Source: Salvelinus alpinus (lineage: Eukaryota; Chordata; Actinopteri; Salmoniformes; Salmonidae). From it: DNA of 64,000 bases. Below, one piece after another: positions 1 through 50,813 of the stretch. Positions within the stretch are counted from its first letter, which is position 1. Each line of letters opens with the position of its first letter. Location of the stretch: the NCBI RefSeq assembly GCF_045679555.1, contig NC_092110.1:778501-842500 (forward strand), read 5' to 3'. Below the pieces are notes generated by a model. The model was given only the letters and a program-made list of their open reading frames with translations, was not told where the DNA came from and ran no database searches. The translations under genes were made by a program, and so were the position numbers.

Positions 1-1348
1 CATGACCAATATATATTGTCCTGCTAATAACAGGGCTATTAAATATCTGTGAGAATATCCAATGGGCTTTTATAATAATAATAATTGCTTTGTTTAAAAA
101 AATTCCAATATTTTTTCAAATAACGTACATTGAGCGAGGAAAGTTAAGGCCGGCACGGGTATGCACAGCTTGCACGGTATGCAGTGTCTTAGACCGTTGC
201 GCCACTCAGACACTGTACAATGTGACTGGTCGGAAGTGGGCAAAAGTACTACAGTAAGGGTAAAATAACCTTAGTAACAACAGTTTTAGTCAGTAATTCT
301 GAAGTCGTGCACAATTATCAGTTTCTATTTAGGTTTGTCGCCCAGTCATTGTCAGACACAGTAAGAGCACTGATTATGCTTTTCGGTCCAACTCCCCCTT
401 GCGCTGGTCTGGAGCAATGAAGTGGTGACGCAGGGTACCGTACTAAACCACAAATTACCTCTAAACCCCGCAGCATAATTGCTAGACTTTTAGTGGAGCA
501 ACCACTGTATATAGTTGCAGTCTGTTCACAACCGTTTGCCAACTAGATATCTTATAACTACAAGGGTTAACTGTCTAAAATCTGCAGTTTTTTAGTTACT
601 TGTATAACTTGATGAGCTGGGATGTCTAACCTGCAAATAGTTTGAGACTGTATAAGATGTGCTCAGTAGCATTTAGCTATGGACATTTACGTATACTTGT
701 TAGCATTGCTAACCTTCAGATTACAGAGCCTCAGTGGGGTTTGAAAATAGTGCCCCTTGTGTTCAGTGTCTGTATTACCAAAAATCCAGGGATGGCACAA
801 GGTCTTTATGAAGGTATGAAAATCTGGATACCGCCCAAGTCTAATGAAAAAGAAGAGAAATATTGGTCAAATACAGGATGTACATCCCCTTTCATTCTTG
901 TTTCAAACCGTTTTCTCTCTACTGAACATGACCGTGATCAAACGGTGTATGAAAGAATATGCTATTGAAACATCGTTCCCTCTTCTGTATGAAATGTGAA
1001 AGTCAGATGTCTAATAACCCTGGATGATATACGTAGATGCCTATGTGGTATGCATGGAATGTATGACCAAATGGGTCTGCACCAAGACAAGGTAACTAGA
1101 ATCCTCTTTCTATATATCTATGGCTTAGACTTTTGCTCAACTCCCAAATGACCCCTAGACATTTTGTGTAGATCTGAAAGTTTGGATACCCGAGTCATTG
1201 ATAGCCTAAATATACTTATACTTATTCCAATATTGCTTGCACTGATCTCTTTATTTCAGATCACACAAAAGGGTAGGTGCCTGTGCACAATTTACAATTC
1301 GGCATATTACGACTATTGGTGTCATCTTCCTCTTGTGCTACATTGCAG
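1..1348 (+). other. Intron sequence of TXNDC16
   Basis: No coding exon could be supported. Positions about 170-215 hold a remnant of the tRNA-derived SINE in minus orientation (cagtgtcttagaccgttgcg and cgccactcagac). The rest is AT-rich intron without recognised repeats. Confidence 0.6.
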
Positions 1349-41981
<40,633 letters not shown>

Positions 41982-42150
41982 GGGGGCTAGAACAGCAGCC
42001 CTGACCTCTGAAGGCTGGAGGAAACCAATGACTGCTTAGATCAGAATCACCTCTAACAGATAAGCTACACTGAAGCTATTAGATAGTGATAGCTTTATGG
42101 GCTGTGAGATCCACTGAGCCTCCTAGTATGTGGTTTAGCTGTTTTACAGT
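41982..42150 (+). other. Start of the TXNDC16 3' untranslated region
   Basis: The 3' UTR must begin here. No AATAAA occurs between the stop codon and the Tc1 fragment that starts near 42150. The transcript end is therefore either further down, inside repeats, or uses a variant signal. The exact end is not determined. Confidence 0.5.
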
Positions 42151-42745
42151 GCATTGGGAATGTATTCACACCCCTTGTCTTTTTCCACATTTTGTTCTAT
42201 TACAGCCTTATTCTAAAATGGACTGAAAAGATCCTCATCAATCGGAATCTACACACATACCCCATAATGACAAAGCAAAAACAGGTTTTTAGACATTATA
42301 GCCACACAAAAAAATACATTAGCATGAGTATTTAGACCCTTTACTCAGTACTTTGTTGAAGCACCTTTGGCAGCGATTACAGCCTCCAGTCTTCTTGGGT
42401 ACAGTATGACGCTACAAGCTTGGCACACCTGCACACAGATCCTGTCAAGCTCTTTCAGGTTGGATGGGGATTGTCGCTGCACAGCTATTTTCAGGTTTCC
42501 AGAGATGTTCAAGTCTGTGCTCTGGCTAGGCCACTCAAGGACATTCAAAGACTTGTCCTGAAGCCACTCCTGTGATGTCTTGGCTGTGTGCTTAGGGTCA
42601 ATGTTCTGTTAGAAGGTGAAACTTTACCCCAGTCTGAGGTTCTGATTGCTCTGGAGCAGGTTTTCATGTGACTTTTACTGAGGAGTAGCTTTCATCTGGC
42701 CACTCTCATAAAAAGGCCTGATTGGTGGAGTGCTGCAGATATGGA
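42150..42745 (-). pseudogene. Tc1-like fragment (family of 7040-8390)
   Basis: The arm gtctttttccacattttgtt then ctattacagccttattct, plus broken transposase pieces on the minus strand (LEWPSQSTDLN at about 42540, LKELDRICVQVCQACS). The element is truncated at about 42745. Confidence 0.7.
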
Positions 42746-42965
42746 TAATTGAAATGCATTCCAGGTGACTACCTCATGAAGCTGTTTGAGAGAATGCCAA
42801 GTATGCAAAGCTGTCAAGGCAAAGGGTGGCTACTTTGAAGAATCTCAAATATAAAATTACACTTTTTGGGGTTACTACATGATTCCATATGTGTTATTTC
42901 ATAGTGTAGAAAATAGTAAAAATAAAGAAAAACCCTGGAATGAGGTGTCCATACTTTAGACTGGT
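42746..42965. repeat. Arm of a Tc1-like element (ISKEKRQS family)
   Basis: ttgaaatgcattccaggtga through agaaaaaccctggaatgagg then tgtcc. An identical arrangement is at 52985-53225. No coding part remains. Confidence 0.65.
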
Positions 42966-42985
42966 AATATGTATGTATGTACTTA

Positions 42986-43773
42986 AACTCAGCAAAAAAA
43001 GAAACATCCTCTCACTGTCAACTGTGTTTATTTTCAGCAAACTTAACATGTTTAAGTATTTGTATGACCATAACAAGATTCAACAACTGAGACATAAATG
43101 GAACAAGTTCCACAGACATGTGACCAACAGAAATGGAATAATGTGTCCCTGAACAAAGGGGGGGTCAAAATCAAAAGTAACAGGCAGTATCTGGTGTGGC
43201 CACCAGCTGCATTAGTACAGCAGTACATCTCGTCATCATGGACTGCAGCAGATTTGCCAGTTCTTGCTGTGAGATGTTACCCCACTCTTCTACCAAAGCA
43301 CCTGCAAGTTTCCAGACATTTCTGGGGGGAATGGCCCTAGCCCTCACCCTCCGATCCAACAGGTCCCAGACGTGCTCAATGGGATTGAGATCCGGGCTCT
43401 TCGCTGGCCATGGCAGAACACTGACATTCCTGTCTTGCAGGAAATCATGCACAGAACGAGCAGTATGGCTGGTGGCATTGTCATGCTGGATGGTCATGTC
43501 AGGATGAGCCTGCAGGAAGGGTACCACATGAGAGAGGAGGTTGTCTTCCCTGTAACGCACAGCGTTGAGATTGCCTGCAATAACTAGCTCAGTCCGATGA
43601 TACTGTGACACACCGCCCCAGTACAGGCCTCGGTGTAACGCTCATTCCTTTGACGATAAATGCGAATCTGACTCATCATTTACAATGAAGATCTGTGAAG
43701 TTATTTGGATTTTTACAAATTATCTTTGAAAAGCAGAGTCCTGAAAAAGGACATTTCTTTTTTTGCTGAGTTT
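42986..43773 (-). mobile_element. Tc1-like deletion derivative with both ends
   Basis: Left aactcagcaaaaaaagaaac then atcctctcac and right ggacatttctttttttgctg then agttt are inverted repeats. The interior keeps only the C-terminal third of the transposase, so the element is non-autonomous. Confidence 0.85.
43171..43611 (-). pseudogene. Tc1-like transposase C-terminal part (146 codons)
   Basis: Encodes NLLSHVVPFLQAHPDMTIQH then DNATSHTARSVHDFL (second D) and [20 protein letters not shown] (E region), followed by VEEWGNISQQELANLLQSM. The first D and the DNA-binding domain are deleted. The remaining frame is open. Confidence 0.85.
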
Positions 43774-44065
43774 GTATATTCACAGAATGTATATATATTC
43801 ACAGATTGTATTTATACTTAATGGAATAGTTAATTATGTTACAATTTGATGTTAGATGGTTACTCACCCTGAAAGTAAGGTAAGGTTTGGTTGTCTCTAA
43901 ACACTCACTACACTAGTGAACAATCAACAGAAGTTGATTAATTTATATACTTTTTTCCCCAATATTGTTTCTAGACTGGCACAACTTTGGTTTTAGAAGT
44001 GGGGGGGGGAATAGCTCGTTTCCTGCATTTATACACAATCTACACATGTCCCTTTTGGGGACACT

Positions 44066-44189
44066 TTTATTGTAATTAAGAAAATATGTTTCTAAACACT
44101 TCCACATGAATGTGGATGCTACCATGATTATGGATAATCCTGAATGAAGTGTGAATAATGATGACTGAGAAAGCTATGGATGCACAAAT
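44066..44189 (+). repeat. Left part of the palindromic repeat, split by the 4.5 kb insertion
   Basis: tttctaaacacttccacatg, gatgctaccatgattatgga then taatcctgaatg, ending ..tgcacaaat. The same order as 3180-3292. The continuation atcataccccc is found only at 48682, after the insertion. Confidence 0.85.
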
Positions 44190-44656
44190 GTGACCAACCG
44201 GCTCAAATCGGTCTTATGTAGCAAAATTAGAAAGTGTTTTTTACATTGGATAAAAGTAGACTCAGAGCTACAGAATGGTATATCATACACTGCATTTTTG
44301 AGGAACAATGGGAAAGTAATTCTGCTTTGAAAATAAATAAACTTGTTAACTCACTTTTGAGAAAAGGGCCTTTAAATATTTTGGTACCTACTGGAGAGCT
44401 CTCCTTTGTCTACACCTACTCAGCATTGTTCACACCCTCTTAAGCCAGCCCCACCCATCTCTTTAAGGATTCACATGTGAGGTCATGTGCTAAACAATGA
44501 GTAGTGTAGTAAAGATTAAGACTAAAAGTAGTAGCCTACAATGATGAAAAGTTCCACGTAATAAAGTGTCCAGATGAAAATATTTGATAAATATTAGATG
44601 ACACACTTGTCTAAATTGATGGGTCATGCGAAATAAATGCTATAACCAGCCACATC

Positions 44657-45191
44657 CAGTGGTGGAAAAAGTACTACATTGTCATACTTGAGTAAATGTA
44701 AAGATACCTTAATAGAAAATGACTCCCGTAAAAGTCTAAAAGTATTTGGTTTAAAAAAATACTTAAGTATCAAAAGTAAATGGTATTGCTAAAATGTACT
44801 TAAGTATCAAATGTAAAAGTATAAATAATTTCAAAATCCTTATATTAAGCAAACCAGATGGCACAAATGTATTTACTTTTTTTTTTTTTTACGGCCTGCC
44901 AGGGGCACACTCCAACACTCCAACATTAATTTACAAACTAAGCAATTGTGTTTAGTGAGTCTGCCAGATAAGATGCAGTAGGGATGACCAGGGATGTTCT
45001 CTTGATTAATGTGTGAATTGGACAAGTTTCCTGTCACAATGTAACGAGTACTTTTGGGTGTCAGGGAAAATGTATGGAGTTAAAAGTACATTATTTTATT
45101 TCGGAATGTAGTGAAGTAAAAGTTGCCAAAAATATAAATAGTAAATTAGTACAGATACCCCTCAAAAATACTTAAGTACTTTACACCACTG
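44657..45191. mobile_element. hAT-like MITE with perfect 8-bp duplication
   Basis: Ends CAGTGGTG and CACCACTG. GCCACATC on both sides (44649-44656 and 45192-45199). The interior has aagtatcaaaagtaaatggt-type repeats as at 23556-24354. Nested in the 4.49 kb insertion. Confidence 0.93.
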
Positions 45192-45289
45192 GCCACATCT
45201 TGCTAAGTGGATGGGTCTCTACAGAAGGTATAAACAGTACAGCCAAATGGTTACTTGCATAGTAGCAATATCACAAATAGATAGTGCCA

Positions 45290-45530
45290 ATGTAACGGAT
45301 GTGAAATGGCTAGCTAGTTAGCGGGTACGCGCTACTAGCGTTTCAATCAGTTACGTCACTTGCTCTGAAACCTAGAAGTAGTGTTGCCCCTTGCTCTGCA
45401 AGGGCCGCGGCTTTTGTGGAGCGATGGGTAACGACGCTTCGTGGGTGACTGTTGTTGATGTGTGCAGAGGGTCCCTGGTTCGCGCCCGTGTCGGGGCGAG
45501 GGGACGGCCATAAAGTTATACTGTTACACC
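45290..45530 (+). repeat. tRNA-like SINE or related repeat
   Basis: gagcgatgggtaacgacgct then tcgtgggtgactgttg and gggtccctggttcgcgcccg. The latter resembles a B box of a tRNA-type promoter. I know the block as a common salmonid repeat, but cannot name it. Confidence 0.5.
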
Positions 45531-46456
45531 AATATAAATAAAATAATATACAGTATGTACAATAATAATATCAGTGATAGACGAGTTAGCTATAGACATA
45601 CAATCAGAGGTAAAGTGGCTGAGCAGCAGGATAAAAAAGGCACTGCAGCTGGTCCTTCCAAACCACGCATGAACAAGGCAATCTATATTCGGCGAGCCTG
45701 TTTCTGTCCTGCCCTTGACTTTGGTGCAGGTCATGTGATGTCCATACCCTCTTCGTCCCAAAACTCCCTGATCTTCTCAAAAGATACGTTTGTTTAGCTG
45801 TGTCCAGTCCAGGTGGTGCTTGTACAGGCAGGCCATCTATGGGAGGAAGATTGTCAGCATTGCGCAGCAACTGAATCCTGGTCCCGACTGAGTCCGAACG
45901 CTCCTTGCTTGGCTACAACAACACCAGGCTCCAGGGCATCGAAGCTGTAAAACAGGAAATAACAACAAAAAATGTGAAGACATTACATTACACAACATCA
46001 ATTCACCTCCCAAGTTTAGATAAGAATAACCTCATACAATGCAATTAAAATGATATTCACCTGAAGTGCTGGTACTGCTTGATCTGTGGCAGTGGCCAGA
46101 GTCAGGTGTTGTTGCCAGCCATAGCTTTCCACCAGCACCGTACCATCCTTCAGTACAACCAGCAGTGGGATGTTGACCCATGTCACAGCGCTTTCTTCAC
46201 AGGATAACTGCGCTGCTGCCTTTGCTGGATGACATGCCTTCATCAATCAAGTAGTTGACTTGTTGTGGTATTCCTTCACAGCAGACACCAAACAAGCCAC
46301 AGTTGCGAGGAGTTAAAAAGTAGATGGGACCTGGTTGCATAGGATCAGAAGGATAGTGCACCTGCAAACTACAAAATAACATTAAGATATATTACAATGC
46401 ATTGTCTCATCCATCAGTCTGACTACACAGCTCAGTGAAAGGTATTTACCTGCCTC

Positions 46457-46458
<2 letters not shown>

Positions 46459-46490
<32 letters not shown>
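46459..46490. repeat. (AT)n microsatellite
   Basis: About 16 uninterrupted AT units followed by a T run, within an intron of the decayed gene. Confidence 0.95.
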
Positions 46491-46502
<12 letters not shown>

Positions 46503-47309
46503 ATTGTGTATATCTATCTATCTATGTCTTTAATCCGTATAAAGGAGGAAATGTTGCTTACTTGTTGAGCAAAATCAAGTAGGGCCCCCCAGAGACAACT
46601 GCAGGTCTTGATTGGTGGTCTTGCAGTCAACAACCATCTTCTGGTAGACAGACCTCCCACTCGGAACAAGCAGGAGAGATGCTGCTCTTGCTTCTTCAGC
46701 TTGGCTGATTTAACAGCTTCTGGTAGATTGGCAGATCTGAAGACCTGATAGTTGTTCCTCTGGCACTGCCAGCACAGGTCTGTCCTGGGCTTAGTGCTTG
46801 AGATGCGGGGCAGCAATTTTCTCCACAGATTCCTGAAGGAAGACAGCCCGACTACAAGTAGCTCTGGAAAACACAGAAATAATGTGAGATTAATAAAAGT
46901 AGTGCCATTCATGTTGGAGATCAATTAAATAATGAAAACATGTTTATGCTTTACATACCAAGTGTTGCCATCGATTCCTTGTAGAGATGCCACACTGCTG
47001 CTTTTGTCACATGGGATGGCACCAGTTTTTCACCAAAGTGTTTGTGTCCTGGGTGGCGTCCTGGTAATACTATTGCATTATCCTCTGCGTAGTTGCCGAT
47101 GAAGTTCACCACTCGCTACAAGTCCTCATGCTTCAGGTGTAACCTGTGCTTGCTTGGGCCAGCAATCATTTTGATGGAAGGCATTAGACCATTCTCCTTG
47201 TATGACTGGTGGAGGAGAGTCAGGCGTGTTCTACTGATGCTGAAAGACAAAATCCAGGTACAAATGCGAAATGGCATTCGGAGATAACATCACTACACAC
47301 AGTTCATAC

Positions 47310-47760
47310 ACGTAATGTTAGCTAGCAAGCCAGCCAGCCATCTAACGTCAGCTAGCTAGCTAACAGCAAGCTTGTCATAGCTAGCTAAAGTTAACCAAAT
47401 AGGTTCAATGTTAGATAGTTAGCTAGCTAACAGGGTATAACTAGCAATGCCAAATTCCATTCTGAGAAAACATCACTAACGTTAAACTCAGGTCATACAC
47501 GTAAGTTAATGTTAGCTAGCAAGCCAGCCATCTAACCTCAACTAATGTTAGCTAGCTAACAGCAAGTTTTAACTTGAGGTCTTTTTGTTTAGACATGTAA
47601 AGTTAGCTAGCTAAACAATAAACTATAATCCCAATCCATAGAGTACTAGCAATACAAACCGATTGTCATAGCTAGCTAAAGTTAACTGAATAGGTTCAAT
47701 GTTAACTTGCAAGCCAGCCATCGAACTTCAGCTAGCTAACAACTTTCTGACAAAATTAGA
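47310..47760. repeat. GCTAGCTA-rich diverged tandem repeat
   Basis: Blocks such as gttagctagcaagccagcca, catagctagctaaagttaac and aataggttcaatgtta recur two to three times with a spacing near 180-300 bp, rich in TAGC motifs. A similar low-complexity patch is at about 62289-62475. Confidence 0.75.
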
Positions 47761-48677
47761 AACGTATAATAAACATATAATAACTGAAACTGTAGCTAGA
47801 CTCTTACCTGTATACTACCTCATATACTCATATACGTATACTACCTACCTACTACCTGTTCAAAGTTGTGTCTCTCAACCCATAGTTAACATGTAAACTG
47901 GGATTCGTTTTATATTGAAAGTCAATATATTAAAAAAAGAGTTCTAAACAGCGTGTGTTTTTTTACCCTCACAGGTAAAATGGATGAAAGCTTCATGGCA
48001 GACTGCAACCCCTTTCATTAAATAAGATGTCCTCTGTCGTTTCCGTTTAGTTTGCACAGACATTCCACTGATTTCAAAACTCTGTCAACTTCTTCGGTGA
48101 CAACAACACTGTTGATCGCCGTTTCTTCCCCAGCACTGTCATCAGAACAATGTCTTCTTCAGTGAAAATGTTTTACCTAAATCAGAGATTTCTTCATCGT
48201 CTGATTCATGACACGATAGTCCTCCAGAAAGTAGTCCATCACAACTTTTTCCCACTGACCTTTGTCAATAGCGCCTGATAAATTCAGGGCAGCAATGTTA
48301 TTGAGAGCAGTAGCAAAATATTTGCAGTTCTCCATGGCTAACGTTATATCTTTCGAAAAAAGGCTGCAGTAGAAAGGATGCTACACCGCAGACCATTCTG
48401 AAACTCATCTCTCGGCATGTCCAGCCCAATCATGGCTAGATGGAAGGTTCCTAACTTTTTCTTTTGCTAAACCAACTAGGCTCGTAATTTAAAAACTTGT
48501 TTCATATTTACAGATGGCATACACGTTTGTTATTAAGGCACATGAAAGTTCACATGTTCGAGGAGGCATTTCTGCTGAAAAACGCATTTTGATACAAAAA
48601 AAATTGTTTTACATTCAAACGACTCTCCTGTGAAGTCATGACTTGCAACATACGCCTATATTCCTGAAACGGGTCAC

Positions 48678-48740
48678 AAATATCATACCCCCCCAAAAAT
48701 GCTAACCTCCCCTGTTATTGTAATGGTGAAAGGTTAGGTC
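48678..48740 (+). repeat. Right part of the palindromic repeat
   Basis: aaatatcataccccccc, aaaaatgctaacctcccctg then ttattgtaatggtg. It continues the copy that was interrupted at 44189. The inverted second half seen at 3336-3493 is not present here. Confidence 0.82.
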
Positions 48741-49150
48741 ATGACTGTCCTGTGAAGATCCAGGTTTGCAATGAATAATTTCAACCAGACCCCCTCTCAC
48801 CCAAAGAGGCAAAGAGGGGGGAGGAGGGAACTGGTGGGGATTAACAACTCATGCCCTGTTGTAAATCAAGGACAGAACATTCAGCTCTCACTCTCCAATG
48901 TTCACCAGAGGAATGTCAGACTTTTTCCCGCCGAAACTCCAACGCGTTCAACAGCGAAAACTGGAACAATATTTCTAACATAGGGCATCAGGAATGGTTA
49001 GAGGCGATCTATAGAACACTAATGTAATTTTGTTTGTTATTTTGTGATGTCATTAAAAATGTTATAAAGGAAATACTGTAACTTGGAAAGCATACCCACT
49101 GCATGTGTGAAGTGTCCATCCTATGAAATATTTAAAAAATGATACATTTA

Positions 49151-49624
49151 GGGCCTCCCGGGTGGCGCAGTGGTCTAGAGGTAGCTGCGCCACCAGAGTC
49201 TCTGGGTTCGCGCCCAGGCTCTGTCGCAGCCGGCCGCGACCGGGAGGTCCGTGGGGCGACGCACAATTGGCATAGCGTCGTCCGGGTTAGGGAGGGTTTG
49301 GCCGGTAGGGATATCCTTGTCTCATCGCGCTCCAGCGACTCCTGTGGCGGGCCGGGCGCAGTGCGCGCTAACCGAGGGGGGCGGGTGCACGGTGTTTCCT
49401 CCGACACATTGGTGCGGCTGGCTTCCGGGTTGGAGGCGTGCTGTGTTAAGAAGCAGTGCGGCTTGGTTGGGTTGTGCTTCGGAGAACACATGGCTTTCGA
49501 CCTTCGTCTCTCCCGAGCCCGTACGGGAGTTGTAGCGATGAGACAAGATAGTAATTACTAGCGATTGGATACCACGAAAATTGGGGAGAAAAGGGGATAA
49601 AATTTAAGAAGAAAAAAAAAAAGA
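49151..49624 (+). repeat. Young tRNA-derived SINE
   Basis: gggcctcccgggtggcgcag then tggtctag (A box-like) and gggttcgcgcccaggc (B box-like) head. The body has tccgggttagggagggtttg, ccggtagggatatccttgtc and tcctccgacacattggtgcg, with an A-rich end. aaaatgatacattt is repeated on both sides (49136-49149 and about 49627-49640). It is the least diverged copy of the family in the window. Confidence 0.92.
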
Positions 49625-49640
49625 AAAAAAATGATACATT

Positions 49641-50809
49641 TTTTGTTAAGAGAGGGATGTGATTTGAGAAACTTTAAGAGATAATAGTTTTACATGACTT
49701 TGTACAAGTGACAAGTGTGGTGGTTAATTGATTTACTATCAAATGAGGATAGTAAGACAAACGTATCACACAAATCAGAGTCATACTTAAACTAAATATT
49801 TTCACTTATTAATAAGGGAGCAGGTCAATACAACACACACATATAAAGTGAATTGATTGAGTGCGCTGCGATAATGATGGCTGGTTCGACGAATCACTCT
49901 TAGGTGATTAGTTGAGAGCCCTGAGACAAAGGTACAAAGGTATTTTATAGCCAAGATACACCCCCTCAGTCTTCCAGATAAACAACAGATGTATGGAATG
50001 GGTCACAAGGTTAAGATTTGTATGAAAGACACTTATAATTCACAGTAAAGGTATCTGCTGTAAAAACTGTTCTCATTGTGTAGAGACCAGGGTCTGGCCC
50101 TGGAGTCATCTCCCCCTGGTAACCTATAGAACAGAAACACCAACTCATGCTATGGAAAGTGGTCTTTTTAGGTTTATCATTCAAAGCATCGTAAATCTTC
50201 TGTCAGCATTAAGCCACAATAGAGTTATAAGAACCCTCTATTCTGTTGCATAAAACAACCATTTGATGCAATAACAGTATTATAACATAATCTTGTAATT
50301 TCTCTCACACAAGTCACTCCCCCGAGTGAGGTCAGAGAGCGTGTCAGCCTGATCTAACCACCCCTCTCGAACAAATTGCATACATGATGGATAACGAAAT
50401 TAACATATCAGACCAGAGAGACGTAGAGCTGCAGCTTTACGTTTAAAGTGGTTTGAACTCTGAATCTCAACATGAAGTAGAGATGATAAACTCACCTCCT
50501 GTACAATCACTGGTACGGCTGATTAGCTGTCCTAAGTAAAGTGTGTAGAAAAGCGAATTTAAGTGGGACCATTCTACTACTCTTCTCAAACCATTGTATT
50601 ACGCTACTCTCATCACTCCACTGGGAACCATCGACACGGCTGGCTAGCCTTTCTTCAAAGAGGCAGCTTCAGGAGTGAATGGAAGGAAAATCAACTTTGT
50701 AGTTCTGTTCAAGACTACACGACAAGTCATCGGATACCGGACAACTACAGAAGAATGGAGTATCTGTCCATAGGACAATTTAAGCCGTACACTCCACAGA
50801 GCTGGGCTT
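49641..50809. other. Unassigned stretch, probably old retroelement sequence
   Basis: No gene supported. The 50563-50800 part is open in one frame (SIGQFKPYTPQSWAF at its end), but I do not recognise it. The G+C and codon pattern give no clear answer. Confidence 0.4.
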
Positions 50810-50813
50810 TTAA

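Larger units (their letters stand above)
45725..48335 (-). pseudogene. Decayed multi-exon gene of a repeat-associated fish protein family (DUF7869-like)
   Basis: Minus strand in order: ATG at 48335 with FATALNNIAALNLSGAIDKG and WEKVVMDYFLEDY plus an acidic tail (to about 48183). Next SVQTKRKRQRTSYLMKGVAV then CHEAFIHFTCE (about 48078-47974). Then SISRTRLTLLHQSYKENGL..EDL, a TAG stop, and RVVNFIGNYAEDNAIVLPGR (47262-46960). Then LPRISSTKPRTDLCWQCQRN and FRSANLPEAVKS (about 46863-46700). Then QVHYPSDPMQPGPIYFLTPR and QVNYLIDEG (46378-46205). Then PLLVVLKDGTVLVESYGWQQ (46200-46062). Last DALEPGVVVAK and LPPIDGLPVQAPPGL (45943-45725). I recall the family as multi-copy in fish and corals, with a core containing D-N-C..G-Q-N-K. 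That core is deleted here. Function unknown; a transposase role is only a guess. Confidence 0.72.
44190..48677 (-). mobile_element. 4.49 kb insertion with GTGACC ends carrying a DUF7869-like gene
   Basis: The left end gtgacc(aaccggctcaaatcggtct)tatgtagcaa and the reverse complement of the right end gtgacc(cgtttcaggaatataggcg)tatgttgcaa are short imperfect inverted repeats. AAAT lies on both sides (44186-44189 and 48678-48681). The repeat it interrupts exists unbroken at 3288-3298 with a single AAAT. The interior carries a decayed minus-strand multi-exon gene, a hAT-like MITE (44657-45191), a tRNA-like repeat (45290-45530) and GCTA-rich tandem sequence. Its classification is not known to me. 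The boundaries could shift by a few bases. Confidence 0.7.

Noticed and set aside
49132..49561. Frames of 119 and 140 codons on both strands
   Set aside because: They lie wholly inside a tRNA-derived SINE and match SINE copies elsewhere in the window.
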